A DNA stretch of 64,000 nt, taken from Mycobacterium bohemicum DSM 44277. GTDB taxonomy: Bacteria; Actinomycetota; Actinomycetes; Mycobacteriales; Mycobacteriaceae. A program made the translations under genes and the position numbers. The notes below the pieces were generated by a model, which saw nothing but the letters and a program-made list of their open reading frames with translations, was not told the DNA's origin and made no database searches. The stretch lies in NCBI RefSeq assembly GCF_001053185.1, contig NZ_CSTD01000006.1:210743-274742 (forward strand), in the 5' to 3' direction. The stretch's first letter is position 1; every line of letters starts with the position of its first letter. Shown piece after piece: positions 32,673-40,559 of the stretch.

Positions 32673-32685
32673 GCCGCCGACTCAG
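32669..32685 (+). terminator. Small hairpin at the 3' end of the NmrA-like gene
   Basis: CTGAGCCGCCGACTCAG overlaps the stop codon and is the exact reverse complement of the 17-mer at 28286-28302, 4.4 kb away. Five perfect stem pairs and no T-run make it at best a weak terminator. Confidence 0.3.
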
Positions 32686-32721
32686 GTCACGTTTGGGTCA
32701 CGATCGCGATCACGAATTGTT

Positions 32722-32741
32722 AAGAAAGACAGCACTTTCTT
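32722..32741. promoter_or_regulatory. AT-rich inverted repeat upstream of the hemophore-like gene
   Basis: AAGAAAG-ACAGCA-CTTTCTT has perfect 7-base arms and lies in an AT-rich patch unlike the surrounding sequence, about 200 bp before the start at 32943. A 10-base palindrome GATCGCGATC lies just upstream. It could be a regulator site or part of a promoter; it does not match the IdeR iron box. Confidence 0.35.
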
Positions 32742-32942
32742 TAGAGCTCCCACAAGCTAACAGGTCGTATCGGCCGTTTGCCCGGCAAATGGCCGGTCAC
32801 GGAACGTTGACGGAGTGGCCGACGGCCGTGCGTTCGTCGTCAGCCCACACGGCGACCTTGCCGCTTCCGCTACTTTGGGTTACGAGGTTCGGGCGCCTCT
32901 TTCACGCACCGATTCGATTACTTTCGAAGGACAAAATCGATC

Positions 32943-33341
32943 ATGAAAAACAGCAGCATTGTCGCGCGTCGGCGAGTTGCCGGCATCGGTGCCGGCTGCC
33001 TGCTCGGGGGGATCGCGATGGGCATCGTCGGCGCGCCGTCGGCCGCCGCGGCACCCGACTGCAGCCCGGCCGGTGTGAACGCCACCGTCTCCTCCGTGCA
33101 GGGCTCGGCGCAGCAGTACCTCGCCGCTCACCCGGACGCCAACCAGGTGGTCACCGCGGCCTACGGCCAGCCCCGCCCGGAGGCCGAGTCGAGCCTGCGC
33201 AGCTACTTCACGGGCCATCCCCAGCAGTACTACGACCTGCGCGGCATCCTGGCACCGATCGGTGACACCGAACGGCAGTGCAACGTCAAGGCGTTGCCGC
33301 CCGTCCTGGAGTCGGCCTACCAGGAATTCATGGCCGGCTGA
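32943..33341 (+). CDS. Secreted heme-binding hemophore-like protein
   Basis: This 132-residue precursor has a clear Sec signal: positively charged start (KNSSIVARRRVAG), hydrophobic core with GAGCLLGGIAMGIVG and cleavage near SAAAA-PDCS. The mature part has two cysteines and the pattern typical of the mycobacterial hemophore-related family (YLAAHPDANQVVTAAYGQP, SYFTGHPQQYYDLRGILAPI). Members such as Rv0203 carry heme across the cell envelope. The start is ATG 32943. A strong hairpin follows the gene. The 270-bp upstream region contains an AT-rich inverted repeat. Confidence 0.85.
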   Translation: MKNSSIVARRRVAGIGAGCLLGGIAMGIVGAPSAAAAPDCSPAGVNATVSSVQGSAQQYLAAHPDANQVVTAAYGQPRPEAESSLRSYFTGHPQQYYDLRGILAPIGDTERQCNVKALPPVLESAYQEFMAG

Positions 33342-33364
33342 GGCCGTCGAGGAACGACCCGGGG

Positions 33365-33392
33365 CGACCCGCCACACTGCCGTGGCGGGTCG
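33365..33392 (+). terminator. Strong hairpin terminator after the hemophore-like gene
   Basis: CGACCCGCCAC and GTGGCGGGTCG form 11 perfect pairs around a six-base loop (ACTGCC), starting 24 bp after the stop. It is followed by GTCTTGCG rather than a full T-run, as is usual for mycobacterial intrinsic terminators. It insulates the topoisomerase gene downstream. Confidence 0.7.
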
Positions 33393-33478
33393 TCTTGCGT
33401 TGGCGCAACGTGTAAACGGCTGCGCCCACGGGTATTTCTGCCTCGGACTCGACCCGGTGCGGAGTGAAGGAGACGGGG

Positions 33479-34534
33479 ATGCGGCTGCGTCGCAGCGTAC
33501 TCAGCGCGCCGGGGATCAAGCGCAGGCGCCGCGGCACGGGGTTTGCGTACTGCGGTCCCGGGGGCGAGCCCGTCGCCGATCCGCAGACCCTCCAGCGCAT
33601 CAAGGACCTGGTGATTCCACCGGCATGGAAGGACGTCTGGATCTCGCCGCACCCCAACGGTCACATCCAGGCCGTCGGGGTCGACGCCGCCGGCCGTCGC
33701 CAGTACCTCTACCACACCGCCTGGCAGCAGGAGCGCGCCGAGGAGAAGTTCGACCGCGTCCTGCAGCTGTCCACCCGGTTGCCCGCGTGGCGCGCCGCCG
33801 TCGCAAAGGACTTGTCGCGCAACGGTTTAACCCGGGAGCGGGTGTTGGCGCTGGCGCTGCGTCTGCTGGATCGCGGCTACTTCCGCGCCGGCGGGGAGCA
33901 GTACGCCGAAGAAAACGAGTCCTACGGGCTGGCCACGCTCTTGTGCGAGCACGTCAGCGTCCATCGTCACGCGGTCGAGTTCGACTTCCCCGCCAAGAGC
34001 GGGGTGCGGCGCAAGGTCAAGATCGAGGATCCCGAGGTGGTCCGGGCGGTGCGGGCGCTGCGGCGGCGTCCGGACTGCGGCGGACGATTGCTGGCGTGCC
34101 GCACCGCGTCCGGCTGGGCCGACGTTCGCTCCGACGACCTCAATGCTCGGTTCAAGGAGCTGGTCGGCGACGAGTACAGCGTCAAGGACCTGCGGACCTG
34201 GCATGGCACCGTGCTGGCCGCGACGGCGTTCGCCGACGCGGACCCCGCCGTGTCGGGGCGGGTGGCCAAGCGCGTGGAGTCCGCGGTGATGAAAGAGGTC
34301 GCCGAGGGGCTCGGCAACACCCCCGCCGTCGCGCGCGGCTCCTATGTGGACCCGCGCGTCGTCGCCGGTTACGAACAGGGCCTCACCATCGCCGCGGCGG
34401 CCCGGCGCGCCGAACGGACCCCCGATCCGGACGCGGCGCAGGGAATCCTGGAAAAGGCCACCCGCATGCTGATCCGGCGAGTGGCCAAGGGGCACAGCGA
34501 CTCCGGGCCCCCGGCCCTGGCCAAGACCGCCTGA
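33479..34534 (+). CDS. Type IB DNA topoisomerase (poxvirus-like)
   Basis: This 351-residue enzyme of the bacterial TopIB family relaxes supercoils by a transient 3'-phosphotyrosine link. N-terminal region: GIKRRRRGTGFAYCGP and VIPPAWKDVWISPHPNGHIQAVGVDAAGRRQYLYH. Catalytic domain: SVKDLRTWHGT (Arg and His) and the nucleophile Tyr at residue 289 in RGSYVDPRV. ATG 33479 follows a GGAG site. Upstream, GGGTAT at 33440-33445 could be a SigF -10 but lacks a good -35. Stand-alone TopIB genes are usually accessory and stress related. Confidence 0.88.
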   Translation: MRLRRSVLSAPGIKRRRRGTGFAYCGPGGEPVADPQTLQRIKDLVIPPAWKDVWISPHPNGHIQAVGVDAAGRRQYLYHTAWQQERAEEKFDRVLQLSTRLPAWRAAVAKDLSRNGLTRERVLALALRLLDRGYFRAGGEQYAEENESYGLATLLCEHVSVHRHAVEFDFPAKSGVRRKVKIEDPEVVRAVRALRRRPDCGGRLLACRTASGWADVRSDDLNARFKELVGDEYSVKDLRTWHGTVLAATAFADADPAVSGRVAKRVESAVMKEVAEGLGNTPAVARGSYVDPRVVAGYEQGLTIAAAARRAERTPDPDAAQGILEKATRMLIRRVAKGHSDSGPPALAKTA

Positions 34535-34841
34535 GACCGCCTGAGACCGAGCGCACCCCGCCGCCCGCGCACCGACGCCCCAGCAACCCGGATGCGTTCG
34601 CCACCCGTCGGGGTTCCGGCGGCCCTGACAAAAGGCTGAGAATCCCGCCCGGTGTGGGAATAACCGCGGCGATTGTGGGAACCCGCAACGGGGTGGTCAG
34701 TGCGCAGGCGCGTCCACCCGATCGCCCGCGGTGAAAAAACACCGGCGCAGCGACCATCCCCAGAACCCCCGTCGTTGCGGCGCCCTTGTGACCGCCGGCA
34801 GCGCGAGGTCAGCACGCGGACCGTCCAAGGAGGAAAAGTCA
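34535..34841. other. Intergenic region upstream of the TPP enzyme
   Basis: This 307-bp stretch holds no gene I can support. It begins with a doubled CGCCTGAGAC around the topoisomerase stop, contains two direct copies of TGTGGGAA at 34653-34660 and 34674-34681 (21 bp apart), and ends with a strong AAGGAGG ribosome-binding site at about 34827 for the downstream gene. Confidence 0.5.
34653..34681 (+). promoter_or_regulatory. Two TGTGGGAA direct repeats, two helical turns apart
   Basis: The identical octamers start 21 bp apart, placing them on the same face of DNA, about 160-190 bp before the TPP-enzyme start. They may be half-sites for an activator or contain ECF-type -35 motifs (GGGAAT, GGGAAC). 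No consensus -10 was identified for either. Confidence 0.3.
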
Positions 34842-36635
34842 ATGTCCAAACAAGAGGTTTCCGACTACCTGCTGGAGCGACTGCGCGCCTGGGGCGTCGA
34901 GCACGTCTTCGCGTTCCCCGGCGACGGCATCAACGGCATCCTCGCCGCGTTCGGCCGCGCGGACAACAAGCCCATGTTCATCCAATCGCGGCACGAGGAG
35001 ATGAGCGCATTCGAGGCGGTTGGGTACGCCAAGTTCACCAACCGCGTCGGGGTGTGCATGGCCACCTCGGGCCCCGGCGCCATCCACCTGCTCAACGGCC
35101 TCTACGACGCCAAACTCGACCACGTCCCGGTGGTGGCCATCGTCGGGCAGACCAACCGCAGCGCCATGGGCGGGTCCTACCAGCAAGAGGTCGACCTGCT
35201 GACCCTGTTCAAGGACGTCGCCAGCGACTACGTCCAAATGGTCACCGTCCCCGAGCAATTGCCGAACGTGCTCGACCGCGCGATCCGGGTCGCCCTGGCC
35301 CAGCGCGCGCCCACGGCGATCATCATCCCGTCCGACGTGCAGGAGCTGGAGTACTCGCCGCCCACCCACGCCTTCAAGATGGTGCCGTCGAGCCTGGGCA
35401 TCGAGTGGCCGGCCGTGGACCCCGACGACGCCGCGGTGAAGCGCGCGGCCGAGGTGCTCAACGCCGGCAAGAAGGTCGCCATGCTGGTCGGTCACGGCGC
35501 GGCCGGCGCGCGCGACGAGCTGATCGAGGTCGCCGACCTGCTCGGCGCCGGGGCGGCCAAGGCGCTGCTGGGCAAGGACGTGCTGAGTGACGAATTGCCC
35601 TGGGTGACAGGCTCTATCGGCCTGCTGGGGACCCGGCCCAGCTACGAGCTGATGCGGGATTGCGACACCCTGCTCACGGTGGGTTCCAGCTTCCCCTACA
35701 CGCAGTTCCTGCCCGGGTTCGAGCAGGCGCGCGCGGTGCAGATCGACATCGACGGCCGCTTCATCGGCATGCGCTACCCCTACGAGGTCAACCTCGTGTC
35801 GGATGCGAAGGCCGCGCTGCGCGCGCTGATCCCGCTGCTGCGGCGCAAGGAGGACCGCAAGTGGCGCGAGACCGTCGAGTCCAACGTGGCCCGCTGGTGG
35901 AAGACCATGGACATGGAGGCCAAGGTCAGCGCCGACCCGATCAACCCGATGCGGCTGTTCTCCGAGCTGTCTCCGATGCTGCCCGACGATGCCATCGTCA
36001 CCGCGGATTCCGGCTCCTCGGCGAACTGGTACGCGCGCCAGCTGCGGTTCCGCGGAAACATGCGGGGTTCGCTGTCGGGCAACCTGGCCACCATGGGCCC
36101 CGGGGTGCCGTATGCGATCGGCGCCAAGTTCGCGCACCCGCGCCGCCCCGTCATCGCCTTCGTCGGCGACGGCGCGATGCAGATGAACGGCATGGCCGAG
36201 CTGATCACCATCAAGCGGTACTGGCGGGAGTGGGGCGATCCGCGCCTGATCGTCGCGATCCTGCACAACAACGACCTGAACCAGGTCACCTGGGAGATGC
36301 GCGCGATGGCCGGCTCGCCGAAATTCGCCGAGTCACAGAACCTCCCGGACGTCGACTTCGCCGCGTTCGCGGCCAGCCTCGGCCTCAACGCGATGGCGAT
36401 CAAGGACCCGGACGAGCTCGGGGACGCCTGGCGCAACGCCCTCTCGTCGGACCGCCCCACCGTCCTCGACGTCTTCACGGACCCCGACATGCCGCCCATC
36501 CCGCCGCACGCCACCTGGGACCAGTTCAAGTCGGCCACCACCGCCGTGCTGTCCGGCGACGAGGACAGCGTCGGCTTCGTCAAGGTCGGCCTGAAGACCA
36601 AGGCGCAGGAGTTCCTCCCGCACAAGAAGAGCTGA
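34842..36635 (+). CDS. Thiamine-pyrophosphate enzyme, pyruvate-oxidase-like
   Basis: This 597-residue protein has the three-domain TPP fold: the PYR domain with the catalytic Glu in FIQSRHEEMSAFEAVGYAK, the central domain, and the PP domain with GDGAMQMNGMAEL and HNNDLNQVTWE (the GDG-N metal/TPP motif). It resembles pyruvate oxidase/PoxB and acetolactate-synthase-type enzymes; the likely reaction is decarboxylation of pyruvate or a related 2-keto acid, with electrons perhaps passed to quinone. A very good AAGGAGGAAAAG precedes ATG 34842. It stands alone, not in an operon. Confidence 0.88.
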   Translation: MSKQEVSDYLLERLRAWGVEHVFAFPGDGINGILAAFGRADNKPMFIQSRHEEMSAFEAVGYAKFTNRVGVCMATSGPGAIHLLNGLYDAKLDHVPVVAIVGQTNRSAMGGSYQQEVDLLTLFKDVASDYVQMVTVPEQLPNVLDRAIRVALAQRAPTAIIIPSDVQELEYSPPTHAFKMVPSSLGIEWPAVDPDDAAVKRAAEVLNAGKKVAMLVGHGAAGARDELIEVADLLGAGAAKALLGKDVLSDELPWVTGSIGLLGTRPSYELMRDCDTLLTVGSSFPYTQFLPGFEQARAVQIDIDGRFIGMRYPYEVNLVSDAKAALRALIPLLRRKEDRKWRETVESNVARWWKTMDMEAKVSADPINPMRLFSELSPMLPDDAIVTADSGSSANWYARQLRFRGNMRGSLSGNLATMGPGVPYAIGAKFAHPRRPVIAFVGDGAMQMNGMAELITIKRYWREWGDPRLIVAILHNNDLNQVTWEMRAMAGSPKFAESQNLPDVDFAAFAASLGLNAMAIKDPDELGDAWRNALSSDRPTVLDVFTDPDMPPIPPHATWDQFKSATTAVLSGDEDSVGFVKVGLKTKAQEFLPHKKS

Positions 36636-36639
36636 CCGC

Positions 36640-36735
36640 TCACAGGGCGGAACGCGCGCCCCGCAGGTCCTCGACGAAGGCCTTGTAATACCCGGGGACC
36701 ACATCACCAAGCATGGTGTAGCGGTGGGAATGGGG
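36640..36735 (-). other. Possible C-terminal coding remnant
   Basis: On the minus strand a frame ending at TGA 36642-36640 encodes HSHRYTMLGDVVPGYYKAF followed by VEDLRGARSAL. The residues look like natural protein, with codons favouring G or C at third positions. Nothing coherent continues upstream because the lipoprotein gene starts there. I do not recognise the family. It may be the tail of a gene removed by deletion. Confidence 0.3.
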
Positions 36736-36780
36736 GGTACTGCCGCACCAACGCAGCCTTCAAGGACTTCCAGGGGGAGC

Positions 36781-37848
36781 ATGGTGCCCGAGGACCCGGG
36801 AACAGCCGGCGGCGCCCGACGGGTGCGGCGAGTGGTCGCCGCGTGCGCGATCGCGGCGGCGGCCTGTTCGGCCCCGGAGACGCCGTCCAACGGCCTGGAA
36901 AGCTCGCCGGAGGTCCAGCTGTGGCGGGTCGGCGCGCTGCTGCACGAGCCGGTGTGGTCCTACCACTCGCACGCGCTGGTGGCCCTGACCGACGATCACC
37001 GCCTGGCCGAGGTCGCCGCCGCGAGCCCCGGCGAGGCGGCCACCCGGCTCTCGGCGCCGATGCCGGTGGGACGCAATGTCCAGATCAGCCAGAAGGACGA
37101 CCGGGACGTGTACGTGCCACAGCCCGAACGCGACAAGGTCGCCGTCGTGGAACTCCAAACCCTGCGCCAGGTGGGCGAATTCGACGCCGGACCGGCACCG
37201 GCCTACCTGTCACAGGACGCGGGGCTGCGGGTGTTGCTCGCCCTGTCCGCCGACGGCACGTCGGTGACGCCGGTGGACGAGTACGGCTCCCGGGAGCTGC
37301 CGGCCGCCCCGATCACCGGCCTTCCCGCCACGAGCATCGACGGCGCGAACCGCGGCCGCGAGATCGACTACCACCTCTACGCCTCGTCGGGCATCCGCCA
37401 TTACCAGGGCCGCACGTCGCCCCCGCGCGAGCGGGGTTCCCTGGGCCTGGACGTCGCGGTGTCGGCGGGCGACGGCACGGCGGTGAGCCGCAGCTACGTG
37501 GCCGGCCGCGACAGCGACGTCCTTTACGCGGCGGATTCGCGCCGCGGCGGGGACGGCATGGAGGTGCTCGCGACCGCCCGGCTGGGATCGGCGATCCGGG
37601 AGCTGGCCACCGACGACTTCCGCATCTACGCGGCCACCGACCGCGAGGTGGCCGTCCTGGAGACGGACAGCTTCACGGGATTTCCCCAACGTCAGATTCC
37701 GGTGATCCGGACCATCGACTACCGGGCGGGGCTGCCGCCGGACGCCCAGGCGGCGCGGCTGTCCGGGATGGCCGTCGGGCCGCACCGGGTCTACCTCACC
37801 TTCGCGGAAGCGCCCTACGTCGTCAGCGTCGCCAAGCCGCGCGTGTGA
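36781..37848 (+). CDS. Putative lipoprotein with beta-propeller-like repeats
   Basis: This 355-residue protein has a Sec signal ending in a lipobox (VVAACAIAAAAC, Cys near residue 29). It then has repeated strands of the form VWSYHSHALVALTDDHRLAEV, DRDVYVPQPERDKVAVVELQTL and DFRIYAATDREVAVLETDSF, consistent with a YncE-like beta-propeller outside the membrane. ATG 36781 has a GGGGGAGC ribosome-binding site; an upstream ATG (36724) would bury the signal. The function is unknown. A hairpin with 9-base arms follows at 37872-37896. Confidence 0.75.
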   Translation: MVPEDPGTAGGARRVRRVVAACAIAAAACSAPETPSNGLESSPEVQLWRVGALLHEPVWSYHSHALVALTDDHRLAEVAAASPGEAATRLSAPMPVGRNVQISQKDDRDVYVPQPERDKVAVVELQTLRQVGEFDAGPAPAYLSQDAGLRVLLALSADGTSVTPVDEYGSRELPAAPITGLPATSIDGANRGREIDYHLYASSGIRHYQGRTSPPRERGSLGLDVAVSAGDGTAVSRSYVAGRDSDVLYAADSRRGGDGMEVLATARLGSAIRELATDDFRIYAATDREVAVLETDSFTGFPQRQIPVIRTIDYRAGLPPDAQAARLSGMAVGPHRVYLTFAEAPYVVSVAKPRV

Positions 37849-37871
37849 TCGCCCTTCTGACAAGACAATTC

Positions 37872-37896
37872 GGCCGCCGGTAATCGCCGGGCGGCC
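37872..37896 (+). terminator. Hairpin after the lipoprotein gene
   Basis: GGCCGCCGG and CCGGGCGGCC pair with one bulged base around a TAATCG loop, 24 bp after the stop. GC-rich and without a T-run, it is a plausible mycobacterial terminator. Confidence 0.4.
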
Positions 37897-37984
37897 CCGC
37901 GCCACCCGGGCACCGCGCGAACGGCCCTGGTACGCGCTGCGGTCGGCTAGATTCGGGGCAGGATCCGGCTAAGGAGGTTCCGGC

Positions 37985-38696
37985 GTGACCGACCCCGGAG
38001 ATCCCTTCGCGAGCAACCCGTTCAGCTATGACCCGCTGGGCCGCGCCCCGCTGCCCCGCCCGCCCGCCTTCGCGCACGGCTCCCGCGGGCCCCACGGTCG
38101 AGCCCGCGGCCGTGGCCGCGCTGCTGCCCGGCGTGGACGCGCTCAGGAGCATCACCGGCGACGCCAGCCTGGAGGCGGGCCCGACGCGGGACAGTCCGCC
38201 CCGGCCGGAGGGCGACGATTCCGTCAGCCCCGCCGAGTGTTGGGGCAGCATCGCGCCCGGCAGCCCGGAGGCCTACCCGTCGGACTCCATCGCCGGTTAT
38301 CACGCCGCGAAGATCTCCGACACCCGCACGCTCTTCAAGTCGCTCGAGATCGTCCAGGCGGTCGTGGCCTTTCGTGATGCGTCCGCGGCCCAATCACAGC
38401 TGGCGACGCTGCTCGCCGGCTGGAGTCGGTGCAGCGCGTCGACCGTGTGGTTCACGGTCACCGGTGTCGGACCGGTCCCGTACTCGCTGAGCGGCCCGGC
38501 CGACGCCGGCAACGGCATCAGCACCCTGGACCTGACGCCCAAGGGCCCGCGGCTGCGCACCGTGCACGCGATCGCCGCCAAGGCCAACGTCATCGTCGAC
38601 GTGTGCGTCACCGACGGCGGCACGACGGACGCCGAGCGCGCGCGGCAGTCCGCGATCGGCATCGCCAACTACGTGCTCGGCAAGATCCCCGGCTGA
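37985..38696 (+). pseudogene. PknH-like sensor-domain membrane protein, internal deletion
   Basis: A perfect AAGGAGG precedes GTG 37985, and the frame encodes a Pro-rich N-terminus (TDPGDPFASNPFSYDPLGRA). From about 38080 the coding sequence continues in a different frame to 38696: PTVEPAAVAALLPGVDALRS, ECWGSIAPGSPEAY, the paired-Cys PknH-type extracellular domain, and GIANYVLGKIPG. Homologues I know have one or more membrane helices between these parts; here no hydrophobic stretch remains. A deletion removed the membrane region and shifted the frame. The sensor domain would not be made from the native start. Confidence 0.7.
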
Positions 38697-38735
38697 CGGC
38701 GCGGGCTGTCGGCGGGCGTCAGTAGGGTGGGCGCT

Positions 38736-39704
38736 ATGAAATATCTCGACGTTGAGGGCGTGGGACGGGTCAGCCGGATCGGACTGGGCACGTGGCAGTT
38801 CGGTTCCCGCGAATGGGGATACGGCGACGGCTACGCCTCGGGCGCCGCGGGCGACATCGTTCGCCGCGCCCTCGACTCTGGCGTGACGCTGTTCGACACG
38901 GCCGAGGTCTACGGGTTCGGGAAAAGCGAACGGATCCTCGGCGAGGCGCTCGGCGACCGGCGCGCCGAGGTCGCGGTCGCCAGCAAGATCATGCCCGTGG
39001 CCCCCTTCCCCGCGGTCGTGAAGCAGCGCGAGCGCGCCAGCGCGCGACGGCTCGGGCTGAGCCGCATCCCGCTCTACCAGATTCACCAGCCCAACCCGGT
39101 CGTCCCCGATTCGGTGATCATGCCCGGCATGCGCGACCTGCTGGAGAGCGGGGAGATCGGCGCCGCCGGCGTGTCCAACTACTCGCTGGACCGCTGGCGC
39201 AAGGCCGACGCGGCGCTCGGTCGGCCGGTCATCAGCAACCAGGTGCACTTCTCGCTCGCCCACGCCCGCGCGCTCGAGGACCTGGTGCCCTTCGCCGAGC
39301 GGGAGAACCGCATCATCATCGCGTGGAGCCCGCTGGAACAGGGGCTGCTGGGCGGCAAGTACGGCCTGGACAACCGGCCCGGCGGGATCCGCGCCGTCAA
39401 CCCGCTGTTCGGCACCGAGAACCTGCGCCGCGCCGAGCCGCTACTGCAGACCCTGCGCGACGTCGCGGCGCAGGTCGGCGCGAGGCCGGCCCAGGTCGCC
39501 CTGGCGTGGCTGATCAGCCTGCCGGGCGTGGTGGCCATCCCCGGCGCGTCCAGCGTCGAGCAGCTCGAGTTCAACGTGGCCGCGGCCGACATCGAGCTGC
39601 CGCCGGAGGCGCGCGACGCGCTGACCGCGGCAGCGCGGGCGTTCCGGCCGGTCTCGAACGCGCGCTTCCTCACGGACATGGTCCGCGAGAAACTCGGCCG
39701 CTAG
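38736..39704 (+). CDS. Aldo/keto reductase (Rv2298-like)
   Basis: This 322-residue TIM-barrel NADPH-dependent oxidoreductase has the catalytic tetrad region: FDTAEVYGFGKSE (Asp, Tyr), VASKI (Lys) and YQIHQPNPV (His). The C-terminal cofactor motif IPGASSVEQLEFNVAAADIEL is complete. It strongly resembles what I recall of M. tuberculosis Rv2298. ATG 38736 follows AGTAGGGTGGGCGCT. The physiological substrate is unknown. It converges on the SDR gene with a 4-bp overlap. Confidence 0.88.
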   Translation: MKYLDVEGVGRVSRIGLGTWQFGSREWGYGDGYASGAAGDIVRRALDSGVTLFDTAEVYGFGKSERILGEALGDRRAEVAVASKIMPVAPFPAVVKQRERASARRLGLSRIPLYQIHQPNPVVPDSVIMPGMRDLLESGEIGAAGVSNYSLDRWRKADAALGRPVISNQVHFSLAHARALEDLVPFAERENRIIIAWSPLEQGLLGGKYGLDNRPGGIRAVNPLFGTENLRRAEPLLQTLRDVAAQVGARPAQVALAWLISLPGVVAIPGASSVEQLEFNVAAADIELPPEARDALTAAARAFRPVSNARFLTDMVREKLGR

Positions 39705-40480
39705 GACTGCGCGGAATCCGCGAACGCCGCCGTGCCGGCCGGCGCGCCCCGGGCCACCACGACGGGCATCGAGGTGGCCGCGTCGGTGCGCAGGATCGTG
39801 TGCACCACCGCGATCAGGTCCTCGACCGGCATCAACTTGCCGGGCATGCAGCCGCGGGAGGCCCACATCGGGACCGCCTTCATGGCCAGGTCCATGTCCC
39901 AGCCGACGTTCATTCCCGTCTGCGCGTCGCCCTCCCCGCCCGCGCACTCGCCGACGATCAGGGTGGTGAAACCGACGTCGGGGTGCTCGGCCCGCCACGC
40001 GTCCACCAGCCGCTCCAGGGCCGCCTTGCTGACGCCGTAGGCGCCCAGCCCCGGCCAGGGCGGCCCGAAGGTGCCCGCGTCCGACGAGAGGTAGACGGCC
40101 TTGCCCGCGGACGCCGTCAGGTGCGACACCGCGGCGGCCGTCACCAGCGACGCTCCGATCACGTTGGTGTCGAAGATCCGCCGCCAGGTTTCGGCGTCGG
40201 TGTCGACCAGCCGGACGAGCGGACCCACGGCAGGCGTGTAGACCAGGCTGTCGATTCCCCCGAGCGCGTCGGCGGCGGCGGCGATCGCCGATCGGCACGA
40301 GGCCTCGTCGGTGACGTCGCATTCGATGGCGGTCGTGCTCGCGCCGGCCTCCTTCGCCGCGGCCTCGATGCGCTCGCGGCGCCGCGCCAGCAGCGCCACC
40401 CGGTCGCCGCGCTGGGCGAGACCGACGCCTATGCAGCGCCCCAGTCCGCTCGAGGCGCCGACCACCACTGTCCTTGACAT
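39701..40480 (-). CDS. Short-chain dehydrogenase/reductase
   Basis: This 259-residue classical SDR has cofactor motif VVVGASSGLGRCIG, acidic residue region DVTDEASC, the NNAG-equivalent VYTPAVGPLVR, catalytic Ser in VYLSSDAG, and YGVSKAALERL (Tyr-x3-Lys). All elements are in place, in contrast to the damaged SDR at 18.6 kb. ATG 40480 is preferred because it directly precedes the Rossmann strand and follows a GGAGAGGGCGAAT site. Substrate unknown. Confidence 0.85.
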   Translation of the reverse strand: MSRTVVVGASSGLGRCIGVGLAQRGDRVALLARRRERIEAAAKEAGASTTAIECDVTDEASCRSAIAAAADALGGIDSLVYTPAVGPLVRLVDTDAETWRRIFDTNVIGASLVTAAAVSHLTASAGKAVYLSSDAGTFGPPWPGLGAYGVSKAALERLVDAWRAEHPDVGFTTLIVGECAGGEGDAQTGMNVGWDMDLAMKAVPMWASRGCMPGKLMPVEDLIAVVHTILRTDAATSMPVVVARGAPAGTAAFADSAQS

Positions 40481-40559
40481 ATTCGCCCTCTCCTGTAACG
40501 CCGCGCTCTGGGGCAAGAACCTACCGGATCGAGTCCGGAAGTCACCGACCGGCGGCCGC

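Noticed and set aside
32722..32741. IdeR (iron) box before the hemophore-like gene
   Set aside because: The repeat does not match TTAGGTTAGGCTAACCTAA; only symmetry is shared.
33440..33445. SigF promoter for topoisomerase IB
   Set aside because: GGGTAT is present but no GGTTT/GTTT occurs at 15-17 bp upstream, only GTGTA.
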